A stretch of DNA of 64,000 nucleotides from Dyella_B sp036746095 (GTDB lineage: Bacteria > Pseudomonadota > Gammaproteobacteria > Xanthomonadales > Rhodanobacteraceae), in assembly GCF_036746095.1 (NCBI RefSeq), contig NZ_DAIOEU010000022.1:1-64000 (forward strand), written 5' to 3'. Shown one piece after another: positions 42,306 to 50,562 of the stretch. Under the pieces are notes generated by a model. It searched no databases. It saw only the letters and a program-made list of their open reading frames with translations, and was not told the origin of the DNA. Numbering within the stretch: position 1 is the stretch's first letter; every line of letters begins with the position of its first letter. Both the position numbers and the translations under genes were made by a program.

Positions 42306-42590
42306 ATGACAGACACAATCGACTTGCTGGAAGCCATTGGCCGCGATGCCTCGCTGCGCCACGCTTCGACGGGAGACCTGAGCAAAATGCTTACACAGGC
42401 GAAAGCCTCCGAGGCACTCAAGGAAGCAGTGGCGTTCAGTGATAGCTCGCGGTTATCCCAGGAATTGGGACCAATACGGCAGCAATCACCTCAAGTGAAT
42501 ATCGCCCCTGGTCGCGACGAAGATACAGAGGAAAATGAGCCGCTGGAGGTTCCGCTGCCCACGACTCCCTCCGTGCCGGTCGAGAAGTAG
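42306..42590 (+). CDS. Putative borosin precursor peptide
   Basis: A protein of 94 residues. Residues 5-55 form a helical leader-like region (IDLLEAIGRDASLRHASTGD; MLTQAKASEALKEAVAF; SDSSRLSQELG), resembling in pattern the N-terminal leader of the Shewanella borosin precursor (IGxDAxL...D...L...G). The tail, residues 56-94, is disordered, acidic then Pro/Val/Thr-rich (LEVPLPTTPSVPVEK), as expected of a methylated core or spacer. It starts 185 bases after the methyltransferase on the same strand. AGGGGA precedes the ATG. The core residues and any cleavage site are not defined. Confidence 0.65.
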   Translation: MTDTIDLLEAIGRDASLRHASTGDLSKMLTQAKASEALKEAVAFSDSSRLSQELGPIRQQSPQVNIAPGRDEDTEENEPLEVPLPTTPSVPVEK

Positions 42591-42600
42591 GCAGCCCTGC

Positions 42601-44406
42601 ATGTCTTGGCTGCCGATCCGCATCAGCTTATGGCCTGTGGTGATAGCCATATTTTGGGGTGCGCTCGTGCAGCCAGGACATGCAACTGCGCTTATAGCGG
42701 ATCCGGCCAAATTTCTCGATCAAGCTGAAAGCCTGAGGGTGGAAAATCATCCTTTATTTGTGCAGATGCTGGAGCAAATTCAGCAGCAAGATTCCCACCT
42801 CCCTGAAGTCGAGCACTGGCACCTGCGATATCTCTATGCATGGAACGCCCAGTTCGATGGGAACTATGACAAATCGGAACAAGCGCTTCGCCAGATCATT
42901 GCTCGCTCGGGCGACCCGAAGTTGATTACTAAAGCATCGGCACTTCTTGTAAAAATCCTGTCGATCAATCGGCGTTACGAAGAAGCCTTTACGCTAGCCA
43001 ATCACCTTGCATCGACCCTGCCCGAGATCAATGATCCTCGGATACGTTTCGATCTGCTGATAAATCTATCCATAACACTGGACTTTGCCGACCAAATCGA
43101 TTTGGCGGTCCAGTACGCGCGCATGGCGGAAGACACGATCCCTCCCGGGGGAACGTTATGCCCCCCTCTCGTTATGGAGGTGTCGGCGCTCTATAACGGC
43201 AATCGGCTGACATCAGGCAGTTCGGAAGTACGCCGGGCCATCGATGCCTGCACTGCACCGCAGGACAAGGTACTCGGCAACTCCATGTGGCTGGTTCTAG
43301 CCAATCTTTATATCGATGAGAAACAACCACGCAAGGCTTTGGCTTTGCTCGACCAAGTCGCCCCGTCTGTCCTTAACGCTCATTTTTACCCTCACATGTT
43401 GTCTTCGCAGGTAGAGCGCGCGCAGGCCTATCTCCAATTGGGCAATGTCAGCGAAGCAAAAAAAATCGCCTTGGCAGCCTTGGCCATGAGTCATCCCGAC
43501 GACACCGGCGACTGGGTGATGAACGACTATCAAGTGCTTTACGAGATTGAGAAAAAGCAGGGGCACGATGCTGTCGCACTCGTTTATCACGAACACTATT
43601 CCGCTCTCGAGAAAAATCATCTTGACGACGTTCATGCCAGAGCACTCGCCTACGACGTGACCGAGCAGCACTTGCTTGTCCAAAAGATGCAGGCGGATGG
43701 CCTCAACAGGCAAAACAGTATTCTTAAACTGCAACAGGCCTTAGCCGCCAAAGTGGTCGAGACCAGTCGTCTTTATATAGTCCTGCTAGTGTTGGTGCTG
43801 GTGTCAATAGTCATCTGGCTTTTCCGCCTAAAGCGCTCGCAACTCCGCTTCAAGCAACTTTCCAGCATGGATGGACTCACCGGCATCTTCAACTATCAAC
43901 ACTTCACCACCGAAGCCGAACGCGCCCTGCGCCTGCTTGAGAAAAAACGCAGCAGCGCCTGCCTCATCGCCATCGACCTCGATCACTTCAAGCAAATCAA
44001 CGACACCCATGGTCATGCACTAGGCGATACGGTACTGAAACGCACCGTCGCCATCTGCCGGCATCAATTGCGTACCGATGATCTATTCGGCCGTCTCGGC
44101 GGCGAGGAATTCTGCGTGCTGTTGGTCGATTGCCAACGCGATGAAGGCATCGTGATTGCCGACTGCATGCGCATGGCGTTGGCAGCCAGCTTGATCGATG
44201 TCGATGGCGGAGTCGTATCGTTTTCCGCCAGTCTTGGCCTGGCTTGTACCGACACATCGGGGTATGAACTGCAGCGTTTGTGCAAGGAGGCCGACGCCGC
44301 GCTTTACCAGGCCAAGCGGGCTGGCCGCAATCGGGTCGTTGTCAGTGGTGAACCTGTCGATCAAGACCAGGCCAAGCATGCGGGGAAGCGGGCAAGCCAG
44401 GCATGA
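42601..44406 (+). CDS. Membrane diguanylate cyclase (TPR-like N-terminal region, GGDEF)
   Basis: A protein of 601 residues. It has a signal/anchor at the N-terminus (ISLWPVVIAIFWGALVQPG), about 350 residues of TPR-like helices outside the membrane, a transmembrane helix (LYIVLLVLVLVSIVIWLF), and a GGDEF domain: SSMDGLTGIFNYQHF, LIAIDLDHFKQINDTHGHAL, RLGGEEFCVLLVD (active-site GGEEF). It makes c-di-GMP in response to an unknown periplasmic signal. It begins 10 bases after the borosin precursor stop, so it is probably in the same operon. The I-site (RxxD) is not evident. Confidence 0.92.
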   Translation: MSWLPIRISLWPVVIAIFWGALVQPGHATALIADPAKFLDQAESLRVENHPLFVQMLEQIQQQDSHLPEVEHWHLRYLYAWNAQFDGNYDKSEQALRQIIARSGDPKLITKASALLVKILSINRRYEEAFTLANHLASTLPEINDPRIRFDLLINLSITLDFADQIDLAVQYARMAEDTIPPGGTLCPPLVMEVSALYNGNRLTSGSSEVRRAIDACTAPQDKVLGNSMWLVLANLYIDEKQPRKALALLDQVAPSVLNAHFYPHMLSSQVERAQAYLQLGNVSEAKKIALAALAMSHPDDTGDWVMNDYQVLYEIEKKQGHDAVALVYHEHYSALEKNHLDDVHARALAYDVTEQHLLVQKMQADGLNRQNSILKLQQALAAKVVETSRLYIVLLVLVLVSIVIWLFRLKRSQLRFKQLSSMDGLTGIFNYQHFTTEAERALRLLEKKRSSACLIAIDLDHFKQINDTHGHALGDTVLKRTVAICRHQLRTDDLFGRLGGEEFCVLLVDCQRDEGIVIADCMRMALAASLIDVDGGVVSFSASLGLACTDTSGYELQRLCKEADAALYQAKRAGRNRVVVSGEPVDQDQAKHAGKRASQA

Positions 44407-44508
44407 GCGGCTACGCGGCATGCACCTTTGGCCAGCCGTCGCAGCCATGGCTTTGGGTGTGTGCGACCTAGTTGCCGAACATCCCTGAGTTCGGAGTCTT
44501 GAGCTATT

Positions 44509-44534
44509 CCCTCCCCTGCGTATACAGGAGAGGG
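44509..44534. repeat. REP-like hairpin (CCCTCCCC...)
   Basis: CCCTCCCCTG (44509-44518) pairs with CAGGAGAGGG (44525-44534) with one mismatch, between the convergent diguanylate cyclase and galactose-oxidase-like genes. It probably terminates both. Confidence 0.7.
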
Positions 44535-44551
44535 AGCAAGACCATTACGGA

Positions 44552-46657
44552 TTACGGATGTGACCCGCTGATCGACCAGGCTCCGGCCCCCGCCGTTGCC
44601 TGTACAAAGAAGTTGTAGCTATCCCCGGCGACGGCCGGGTAGGAAATGGTCAGCGCGCCACCGCCATCCTGCTCGGCGATGGCCTGGTTGGTAGTGGCAT
44701 TGTCGGCGACAAAACGCCAGCTCGTGCCGGCCGGAACGTTGAGCGTGGCCGTTACCGTGCCGGCGCTGCTGGTGAAGTTTGCGGTGTAGGCATAGCCGCC
44801 TTGTGCACCGATACTTCCGGAGTAGTTGATGTTGTTGCCGCCGTTGTTACCTGCGGTGCCGGTGAGGTTGGCCACTTGCGGGCTGTTGGTGGCGCTGTCG
44901 GTGATGGTGAGGCTGCCGTTGAAGCTGCCGTTTGCGGTCGGGTGTAACAGCACGTAGATCACGCATTGCGCGCCGGCGGCGAGCGTGCCGCTGCAATAGC
45001 TTTGATCGGTGTACGCAGCATTGCTCAGCGTCACGTTGCTGATCGAGATGGCATTGCTGCCGTTATTGGTCAGCGTTACCGATTGCCAGCTGCTGTAGCC
45101 GTTCACCGCCACATTGCCGAAGTTGATGCTGGTCGGGTTTAGCGTTGCGGTGCTGCCGGCGCTTCCGCCACTCACCGTGACCGCCACCGGATTCGACGGA
45201 ATGCCATTGGCAACGACGTACAGCTCGCTTGCACCGGTTTCGATGTTGGTGGGCACATCGAAGCTGGTGGAGACGATGGTGCTGCCGGTTGCCACGCCCA
45301 TGCTGCTGTGCCCGTGCGTGCGGCAATAGAACACGTGGCCGGTCGCCGTGTTGACGATACGCACCAGCGGATAGTTGGTCGCCATCTGCTGGTCGTCGCC
45401 ATAGGCCGCACCTTGCGACAATCCGTTCAATTGCGTGCCCGAGATCGGATACGTGCTGCCAGGCACCAGCGTGGCGGCGACCGCGCTGACGGTAGGCTGC
45501 CACGCGGGCTGGTAGCTGCCGGCAGGCGTCCACACCTGCAGGTTCTGGCTGATGTCGGAGAACAGGATCTGGCCGTTCGGCAATACCAGCATCGCGCCGT
45601 ACCAGGAGGAATCCCCGGTAGCGGTGGAGGGCGTCGGCACGATGGTCAACGTACTGCCGTTCCACTCCAGGAAGGTAGGCGAGGTTTGATAGATGCCGGG
45701 GCTGGCCATCATCAACACATTGCCGTTGGTTTCCACGGCGGCCGGACCATCGGCGATGTCCAGGCCGTTGGGAAAATCCGGCCCAGCCTTCCACGTGCCG
45801 GTGTGCGTGTCGTAGATAGCAGTGTGGCCGGCGCCGCAGGCGTTGGCGCCGGTGGCGAACACGGTACCGTCGGGGCGCAGCACCATCGGGCCAATTTCAT
45901 AGCTGGCCGAGTTTTCGCCGCCGCAATTGGCCGCCGAATCCCACAGCTGCACGACAGTGCTGCCGGCATCGCTCCATTGGCCGGTGGCGGGGTCGTAGAT
46001 TTCGGAGCCGGTGCCGGTCGGGTTGTAGAGCGAATAGGCATAGGTTTCGACGTTCAACACTTTGCTGTTGGGCAGCAGTAGCCAGTTCTCTTCGATGTTG
46101 TAGTCGGGCTTGTTGGTGCCGGTGATGCTCCAGCTGAGGTTGGCTTCGTTGAACAGCGCGCTGTTGAACAAGCCTTGCTGCCCCATCATGAAGCTGCCGT
46201 TGGCCAGGATCACGCCGGACGCATCGCCGATCTGCGTCCAGCCGGAAGGTGGCGATACGGACGTCCATGTGTTGGCGACCGGGTCGTAGATGGCGCCGAG
46301 GTTGGATTCCACATCATCGCCGTTGTTGTACTCACCGCCTTCCACCAGCAGCTTGCCATCGGCGAGTACGCCGCCGGCGAAATCGAACGGCGCATAGCCG
46401 GCCGGCATCGAAGCAAGCTGGCTCCAGGTTCCGTTGACGTAACTGCCGCTGCTGTCAGGCGTGAGTTTGTACCACTGCGAGTCGGCGGTGGCGGGTGAGG
46501 TTTCCGCATGCGCCAGCACGCTGCCATCGGTGGCCAGCGCGATGTAGCCGATGGAAACGGGCGGTGGATTTTTCAGCGGCGTCCAGGTTTGACTCGCGGC
46601 CGTGTTGGCCCACAGGGCAAACAATGCCAGCCAGGGCAGTAATCTCGACATGCTCAT
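44552..46657 (-). CDS. Secreted galactose-oxidase-like (kelch/GlxA-type) protein
   Basis: A protein of 701 residues with a signal peptide ending at NTAASQ. It has kelch-like repeats (YAPFDFAGGVLADGKLLVEG; IYDPVANTWTSVSPPSGWTQ; IYDPATGQWSDAGSTVVQLW), then a galactose-oxidase early-set-like domain with CRTHGHSSMGVATG, which carries the C-terminal copper-ligand His region. An Ig-like 'choice-of-anchor' domain follows (NPTSINFGNVAVNGYSSWQS), and a last domain of about 90 residues. I could not identify every copper-radical residue, so oxidase activity is not certain. It is probably extracellular. Confidence 0.8.
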   Translation of the reverse strand: MSMSRLLPWLALFALWANTAASQTWTPLKNPPPVSIGYIALATDGSVLAHAETSPATADSQWYKLTPDSSGSYVNGTWSQLASMPAGYAPFDFAGGVLADGKLLVEGGEYNNGDDVESNLGAIYDPVANTWTSVSPPSGWTQIGDASGVILANGSFMMGQQGLFNSALFNEANLSWSITGTNKPDYNIEENWLLLPNSKVLNVETYAYSLYNPTGTGSEIYDPATGQWSDAGSTVVQLWDSAANCGGENSASYEIGPMVLRPDGTVFATGANACGAGHTAIYDTHTGTWKAGPDFPNGLDIADGPAAVETNGNVLMMASPGIYQTSPTFLEWNGSTLTIVPTPSTATGDSSWYGAMLVLPNGQILFSDISQNLQVWTPAGSYQPAWQPTVSAVAATLVPGSTYPISGTQLNGLSQGAAYGDDQQMATNYPLVRIVNTATGHVFYCRTHGHSSMGVATGSTIVSTSFDVPTNIETGASELYVVANGIPSNPVAVTVSGGSAGSTATLNPTSINFGNVAVNGYSSWQSVTLTNNGSNAISISNVTLSNAAYTDQSYCSGTLAAGAQCVIYVLLHPTANGSFNGSLTITDSATNSPQVANLTGTAGNNGGNNINYSGSIGAQGGYAYTANFTSSAGTVTATLNVPAGTSWRFVADNATTNQAIAEQDGGGALTISYPAVAGDSYNFFVQATAGAGAWSISGSHP

Positions 46658-47036
46658 GTTGTTTCCTCGTGATAGTGGATGTTGGGCAGAACGAGGAGCA
46701 ATGCGGTTTCTGCAAAAGCTGAAAAAAAGAAAAAAGCGTTCGCTTCACGCCGGTTCGCGGCCGGCGTGGCATGCAATAACGTGTTGGATCTCCCCGCCGG
46801 TGCTGTCGACGCCCTGTCGACTGGTCGGCTGTGCCGGCCTCTCCCCGGCCTGCATCAGCGACTCGAGCTTGCTGCGTCAAGCAGCCGACAACATCGGCAA
46901 TGCATGCTTGTGCAAAGCAAGCCACGGCGTCTTGAGCAATCGAGACGGCTTTGCCGTGGAAATTGGCATAAATTCACGAGCCCGATGCACCGCCCGGTGG
47001 TCTAAGCTAATTGCCGTTGCCGTGGAAGCATTGCCG
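46658..47036. other. Intergenic region between divergent genes
   Basis: 379 bases with no supported gene. An A-rich tract (around 46721-46740) and a GC-rich segment upstream of the next gene are all that stand out. Confidence 0.4.
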
Positions 47037-47441
47037 ATGCCCGACGCTGTTGCCCTGATCGAACGCTACTACGCCGCTTTCAATCGTGGCGATTGGCCGG
47101 CCATGCTCGATTGCCTGGCCGATGACGTGGTGCATGACACCAATCAAGGCTCGCGCGAATCGGGGCGGGAGGCGTTTCGGGCCTTTCTTGCGCGTATGGC
47201 GCGCAGCTATCGCGAGCAGCTGACCGATATCGTGGTGATGGCGGCGGCCGATGCTCATCGCGCGGCGGCGGAATACGTGGTGCGTGGCGAATATCTCGCC
47301 GACGACGAAGGACTGCCCCCGGCACGCGGGCAACGCTACGTGCTGCCCGGCGGTGCATTCTTTGACACCCGGGACGGCAAGATCGTGCGCGTCACCAATT
47401 ACTACAACCTCAACGACTGGATCGCCCAGGTATCCGCCTGA
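47037..47441 (+). CDS. NTF2-like / ketosteroid-isomerase-related protein
   Basis: A protein of 134 residues with the SnoaL/NTF2-like cone fold: ALIERYYAAFNRGDWPAMLD, CLADDVVHDTNQGSRESGRE, FRAFLARMARSYREQLTDIV, FDTRDGKIVRVTNYYNLNDW. This family includes isomerases and small-molecule binding proteins; no substrate is evident. It is the first gene of a tight operon with the GNAT acetyltransferase (15 bases) and the nitrilase-like gene. Confidence 0.85.
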   Translation: MPDAVALIERYYAAFNRGDWPAMLDCLADDVVHDTNQGSRESGREAFRAFLARMARSYREQLTDIVVMAAADAHRAAAEYVVRGEYLADDEGLPPARGQRYVLPGGAFFDTRDGKIVRVTNYYNLNDWIAQVSA

Positions 47442-47456
47442 GCACGGGAAGCAACG

Positions 47457-48050
47457 ATGACGCTGCACATCCTCAGCTGCACCGGCGAAGCCGTGGCGCC
47501 CTATCTGGAGGATCTGGCCCGGCTGCGCACCACCGTGTTCCGCGATTATCCGTATCTGTATGAAGGCAGCACGGATTACGAGAGCGATTATCTGATGGCG
47601 TACGCGCGTTCGCCGCGCAGCGTGTTCGTGCTGGCGCTGGATGACCAGGAAGTGGTGGGCGCGGCGACCGGCATGCCGCTGCTGGACGACCAGATGGCCT
47701 TTCAGCTGCCCTTCCGCAAGAAGGGGTATGCGCTGGAGCCGATTTTCTATTTCGGCGAGTCGGTGCTGTTGCATGCTTATCGCGGCAAGGGCATCGGCCA
47801 TCGTTTTTTCGACGAGCGCGAGACACACGCGCGGCGCAACGGTTTCAAGCAGACGGTGTTCTGCGCGGTGGAGCGCGATGAGCACGATCCCCGCCGGCCG
47901 CCGGAGTATCGGTCTAACGACGGGTTCTGGGCCAAGCGTGGTTATCAGCGCCAACGGGACCTGTTCTGCGAGCTTTCGTGGCGCGAGCTTGGGCAGGAGG
48001 AAGCCAGCCCTCATCTGTTGCGTTTCTGGTCACGCTCGCTGGAGCCCTGA
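47457..48050 (+). CDS. GNAT family N-acetyltransferase
   Basis: A protein of 197 residues with the acetyl-CoA fold: VFVLALDDQEVVGAATGMPL, YFGESVLLHAYRGKGIGHRF (the RxxGxG/A pantetheine loop), and ETHARRNGFKQTVFCAVERD. The acceptor is unknown. In other genomes this kind of GNAT is fused to or beside a carbon-nitrogen hydrolase of the type found in the next gene (start 5 bases after its stop), which suggests a joint reaction in amide or amine metabolism. Confidence 0.9.
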   Translation: MTLHILSCTGEAVAPYLEDLARLRTTVFRDYPYLYEGSTDYESDYLMAYARSPRSVFVLALDDQEVVGAATGMPLLDDQMAFQLPFRKKGYALEPIFYFGESVLLHAYRGKGIGHRFFDERETHARRNGFKQTVFCAVERDEHDPRRPPEYRSNDGFWAKRGYQRQRDLFCELSWRELGQEEASPHLLRFWSRSLEP

Positions 48051-48055
48051 ACACG

Positions 48056-48952
48056 ATGAAAGTGACGTTTGCCGTCGCTCAATGGCCGGTCGATGCCCCT
48101 CGGCACTTCGATGACTTCGCCGCACGCGTCGAGCGTGAACTGGCGGCCGTCGCCGCGCAAGGCGCGCAGCTGGTGGTGCTGCCTGAATATCTGGCGCTGG
48201 AACTGGCCTATGCATTCGGGCCGGAGATCTACCACGATCTGCATCGCTCGTTGGCATCGGTGGATACGCTCTATGCGCGCTGGCTATCGTTGTTCGGCGG
48301 CATCGCGCGTCAGCATGGCATCTATGTGCTCGCCGGCAGCTTCCTGCGCCTTCGCGACGATGGCAGCTACCGCAATCGCAGCCTGCTGTTCGATCCGCAA
48401 GGTCATCATGCGTGGCAGGAAAAGCTGCGCCTTACCGGTTTTGAGAAAGAAGCCAGGGTGATCACGCCCGGCAACGCGCTCAAGGTATTCGACACCGAGT
48501 TTGGCCGCGTGGGCATCAACATTTGCTACGACGTGGAATTTCCGCTCTACGCACGCGCGCAAGCCGAGGCCGGCGCAGCTCTGCTGCTGGTACCCAGCTG
48601 TACCGATACCGCGGCGGGCGCGGCGCGCGTGCGTATCGGCTGCCAGGCGCGCGCGCTGGAAAACCAGATCCCCGTGCTGTGTGCGGTGACGGCGGGCAAA
48701 AGCGAATGGAGCGCGGCGCTGGATACGAATACCGGACGCGCGGCGATTTATGTGCAACCGGACCATGGCTTGCCGGATGGCGGCGTGCTTGCCGAACTGG
48801 ATGCTGCATCGGGTTGGCTGTTGGCTGAAGTGGATGTGGCCGGCGTGCAAGCGGCGCGTGCGAACGGGCAAGTGGGTGTGGCGGATGATTGGCGCGGGCA
48901 GTTGTTGCCCGGCGTGCAGCGTGCGCGTGTTGGGAAGTTTGAGCGGGAATAG
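48056..48952 (+). CDS. Carbon-nitrogen hydrolase (nitrilase superfamily)
   Basis: A protein of 298 residues with the Glu-Lys-Cys triad of the nitrilase superfamily: VVLPEYLALELA (Glu), QEKLRLTGFEKEARVI (Lys), and GINICYDVEFPLYAR (nucleophile Cys). It hydrolyses amides or nitriles, or forms amides, of small substrates. It follows the GNAT gene 5 bases after its stop; in some bacteria the two are one fused protein. The start at 48056 is the ATG that gives the compact family N-terminus. Confidence 0.93.
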   Translation: MKVTFAVAQWPVDAPRHFDDFAARVERELAAVAAQGAQLVVLPEYLALELAYAFGPEIYHDLHRSLASVDTLYARWLSLFGGIARQHGIYVLAGSFLRLRDDGSYRNRSLLFDPQGHHAWQEKLRLTGFEKEARVITPGNALKVFDTEFGRVGINICYDVEFPLYARAQAEAGAALLLVPSCTDTAAGAARVRIGCQARALENQIPVLCAVTAGKSEWSAALDTNTGRAAIYVQPDHGLPDGGVLAELDAASGWLLAEVDVAGVQAARANGQVGVADDWRGQLLPGVQRARVGKFERE

Positions 48953-49004
48953 GTGGTAAGCAGACCATCCTGCGCGCAAGGTTGCGCCAGCCCGATCTGC
49001 CAAC

Positions 49005-49361
49005 TCAGATGCCCTGCAAGGGAAGATGCCGCGCTCCTTCCAATCGGTAGACATCCAGCCGGCTACACATCTCTGCGGTATCGATACGGAATTTGAAGTA
49101 CGCCACGATCTCTTCGGCATCGTCGAGGTGGAACCAACCACGCACGCCTCTGCCGTCGCTATCGATGTGCTCGATGGCCGTGAAGTACATCACGCCGACG
49201 TTGTCGCGCGAAAACTGATGAAAGCCCCTGCGCTTGCCGTTGTCGAACAGCTTGGCTGAAGCAGTAAAGCAAGTCAGCCAGGTGAGTTTGTCGCCCGCTT
49301 GCAAAGCTGAGACCGCCTTGTGAACGGTGGGGTGTAGACGTGCCTCCGAATCGATGTCCAT
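49005..49361 (-). CDS. Small hypothetical protein, possible NTF2-like fold
   Basis: A protein of 118 residues (LHPTVHKAVSALQAGDKLTW; FTASAKLFDNGKRRGFHQFS; GWFHLDDAEEIVAYFKFRID). Strand-helix alternation and length are consistent with the SnoaL/NTF2-like fold, but I cannot assign it. It converges with the nitrilase-like gene (52 bases between stops). Confidence 0.6.
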   Translation of the reverse strand: MDIDSEARLHPTVHKAVSALQAGDKLTWLTCFTASAKLFDNGKRRGFHQFSRDNVGVMYFTAIEHIDSDGRGVRGWFHLDDAEEIVAYFKFRIDTAEMCSRLDVYRLEGARHLPLQGI

Positions 49362-49579
49362 ACAATCACGCGTCCTCCGAAGACGACTCGCTGCAAAAGA
49401 AGTCCAACCATGAATGCCTGAACCACTTCCGAGGTCGGGAGGCCCCCTGGAGACACGCGGGAACTCGGTAACGCGTACCTTTACCAGTTTTGTGTGGTCG
49501 CAACGTGATCGCTGATCTTCACGAAACGGAACAATCGCTCATCGCGCGGACGGGTGTGCGATAGGGCAAATATCCTTAA

Positions 49580-49800
49580 GGCAACACTGATCAAGTATCG
49601 CCGTCGTCATGATGACTGGAAGGCTTGCAGGGTGTGTCGCGAGGCGCCGGGAAGACTGGCCGTCTTGCCAAGCTGCGCGGCGCAGCCTGCGGGCCTTCCA
49701 GATATCACCCCATCACTTTGAATTCAACCTGTTGGGGCCAGCCCTGTCTGTCCACATGCCGCAGGACTGGTGACGACGGCGATACTTGATCAGTGTTGCC
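49580..49800. mobile_element. 221-bp MITE with perfect 30-bp terminal inverted repeats
   Basis: GGCAACACTGATCAAG... at 49580-49609 is the exact reverse complement of 49771-49800. Both ends are flanked by TTAA (49576-49579; 49801-49804), which looks like a target-site duplication. The inside has no coding frame but folds (GGAAGGC...GCCTTCC). A solo terminal copy with the same TTAA occurs at 34200. This is a non-autonomous element, probably mobilised by an IS of unknown family. The remainder of 49362-49908 is otherwise empty. Confidence 0.85.
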
Positions 49801-49908
49801 TTAAGGTATGTGAACACTTCGCGACCCGCCGAACAGCGATTAACGTGCGTGTAAAGATCGTCACGGTATTCTCGATGGATCAAAAACAAGAAGACGCGAG
49901 GTGCACGC

Positions 49909-50220
49909 ATGACTGTCATGCATTTAACGAACGTGCTGCGTTTCGATGAATTTCTCCACAAGGGTGGACGGCATCTGTTCGAGATCACGGCGGACGAAAT
50001 GCCGGAATTGCACGATGCGCACGACGTGCATCAAGGCATCAAGATTGCGTGCAAGGTCTCGAGCGCAAAACAAGGGACCTGGGCCAGGATCGTGGATCAA
50101 TTGGCGGCGCGTAACGGCAGCTGCCTCTACAAGCAAGTTGCCTCCAACACCTATCGCGTCGTTTGCACCATCCCGCAAGCTTCCGGCATGCACGAGCATG
50201 CACGCGGTGCACCATCATGA
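49909..50220 (+). CDS. Hypothetical protein (103 aa)
   Basis: A frame of 103 codons (MTVMHLTNVLRFDEFLHKGG; then GRHLFEITADEMPELHDAHD; KQVASNTYRVVCTIPQASGM). It looks like a short soluble protein without membrane segment. No family is known. The start could be the ATG at 49909 or 49918. It lies right after the MITE. Confidence 0.4.
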   Translation: MTVMHLTNVLRFDEFLHKGGRHLFEITADEMPELHDAHDVHQGIKIACKVSSAKQGTWARIVDQLAARNGSCLYKQVASNTYRVVCTIPQASGMHEHARGAPS

Positions 50221-50283
50221 CCTGAGGCGTCCAGTTCGTTCGCTTCAGTAAAACGTCAATTTCACGCAAGCTGGATAGAGCCG

Positions 50284-50562
50284 TTGCCACAGTACGGCGC
50301 AGGTCCGCATGGGTCCTGCCAGGTCTTGATACAGTTTTACCTGCCCTATTCCGGCGTCGATTGCCCCGACAGCATCCTGGTCCATGGTGACAAGGCCATG
50401 CGTTTTCCTTCCCGGAAGGCGGCGCTGGCGTTTGTCATCGAGCATTCCGGCAACGGGGCGTCGGCCGCGAATGCGGAACAGGCCATTGTCAGCATCGAAG
50501 GGCGCGATGGTTTGTGGCGATCCTTCGATCGGCGATTGCTACCGGCAAACGAGCACGGTTAG
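50284..50562 (+). CDS. Hypothetical protein (92 aa, uncertain start)
   Basis: A frame opening with TTG at 50284. The C-terminal half (MRFPSRKAALAFVIEHSGNG; VSIEGRDGLWRSFDRRLLP) looks like a compact small domain. The N-terminus may be shorter, starting at the Met at 50398. Its stop overlaps the end of the convergent LysR gene by 4 bases, which argues for a real gene, but its family is unknown. Confidence 0.4.
   Translation: MPQYGAGPHGSCQVLIQFYLPYSGVDCPDSILVHGDKAMRFPSRKAALAFVIEHSGNGASAANAEQAIVSIEGRDGLWRSFDRRLLPANEHG

Noticed and set aside
42535..42600. Extending the diguanylate cyclase start back to 42535
   Set aside because: It would overlap the precursor gene and gives an Arg/Pro-rich N-terminus; the ATG at 42601 leads straight into the signal/anchor.
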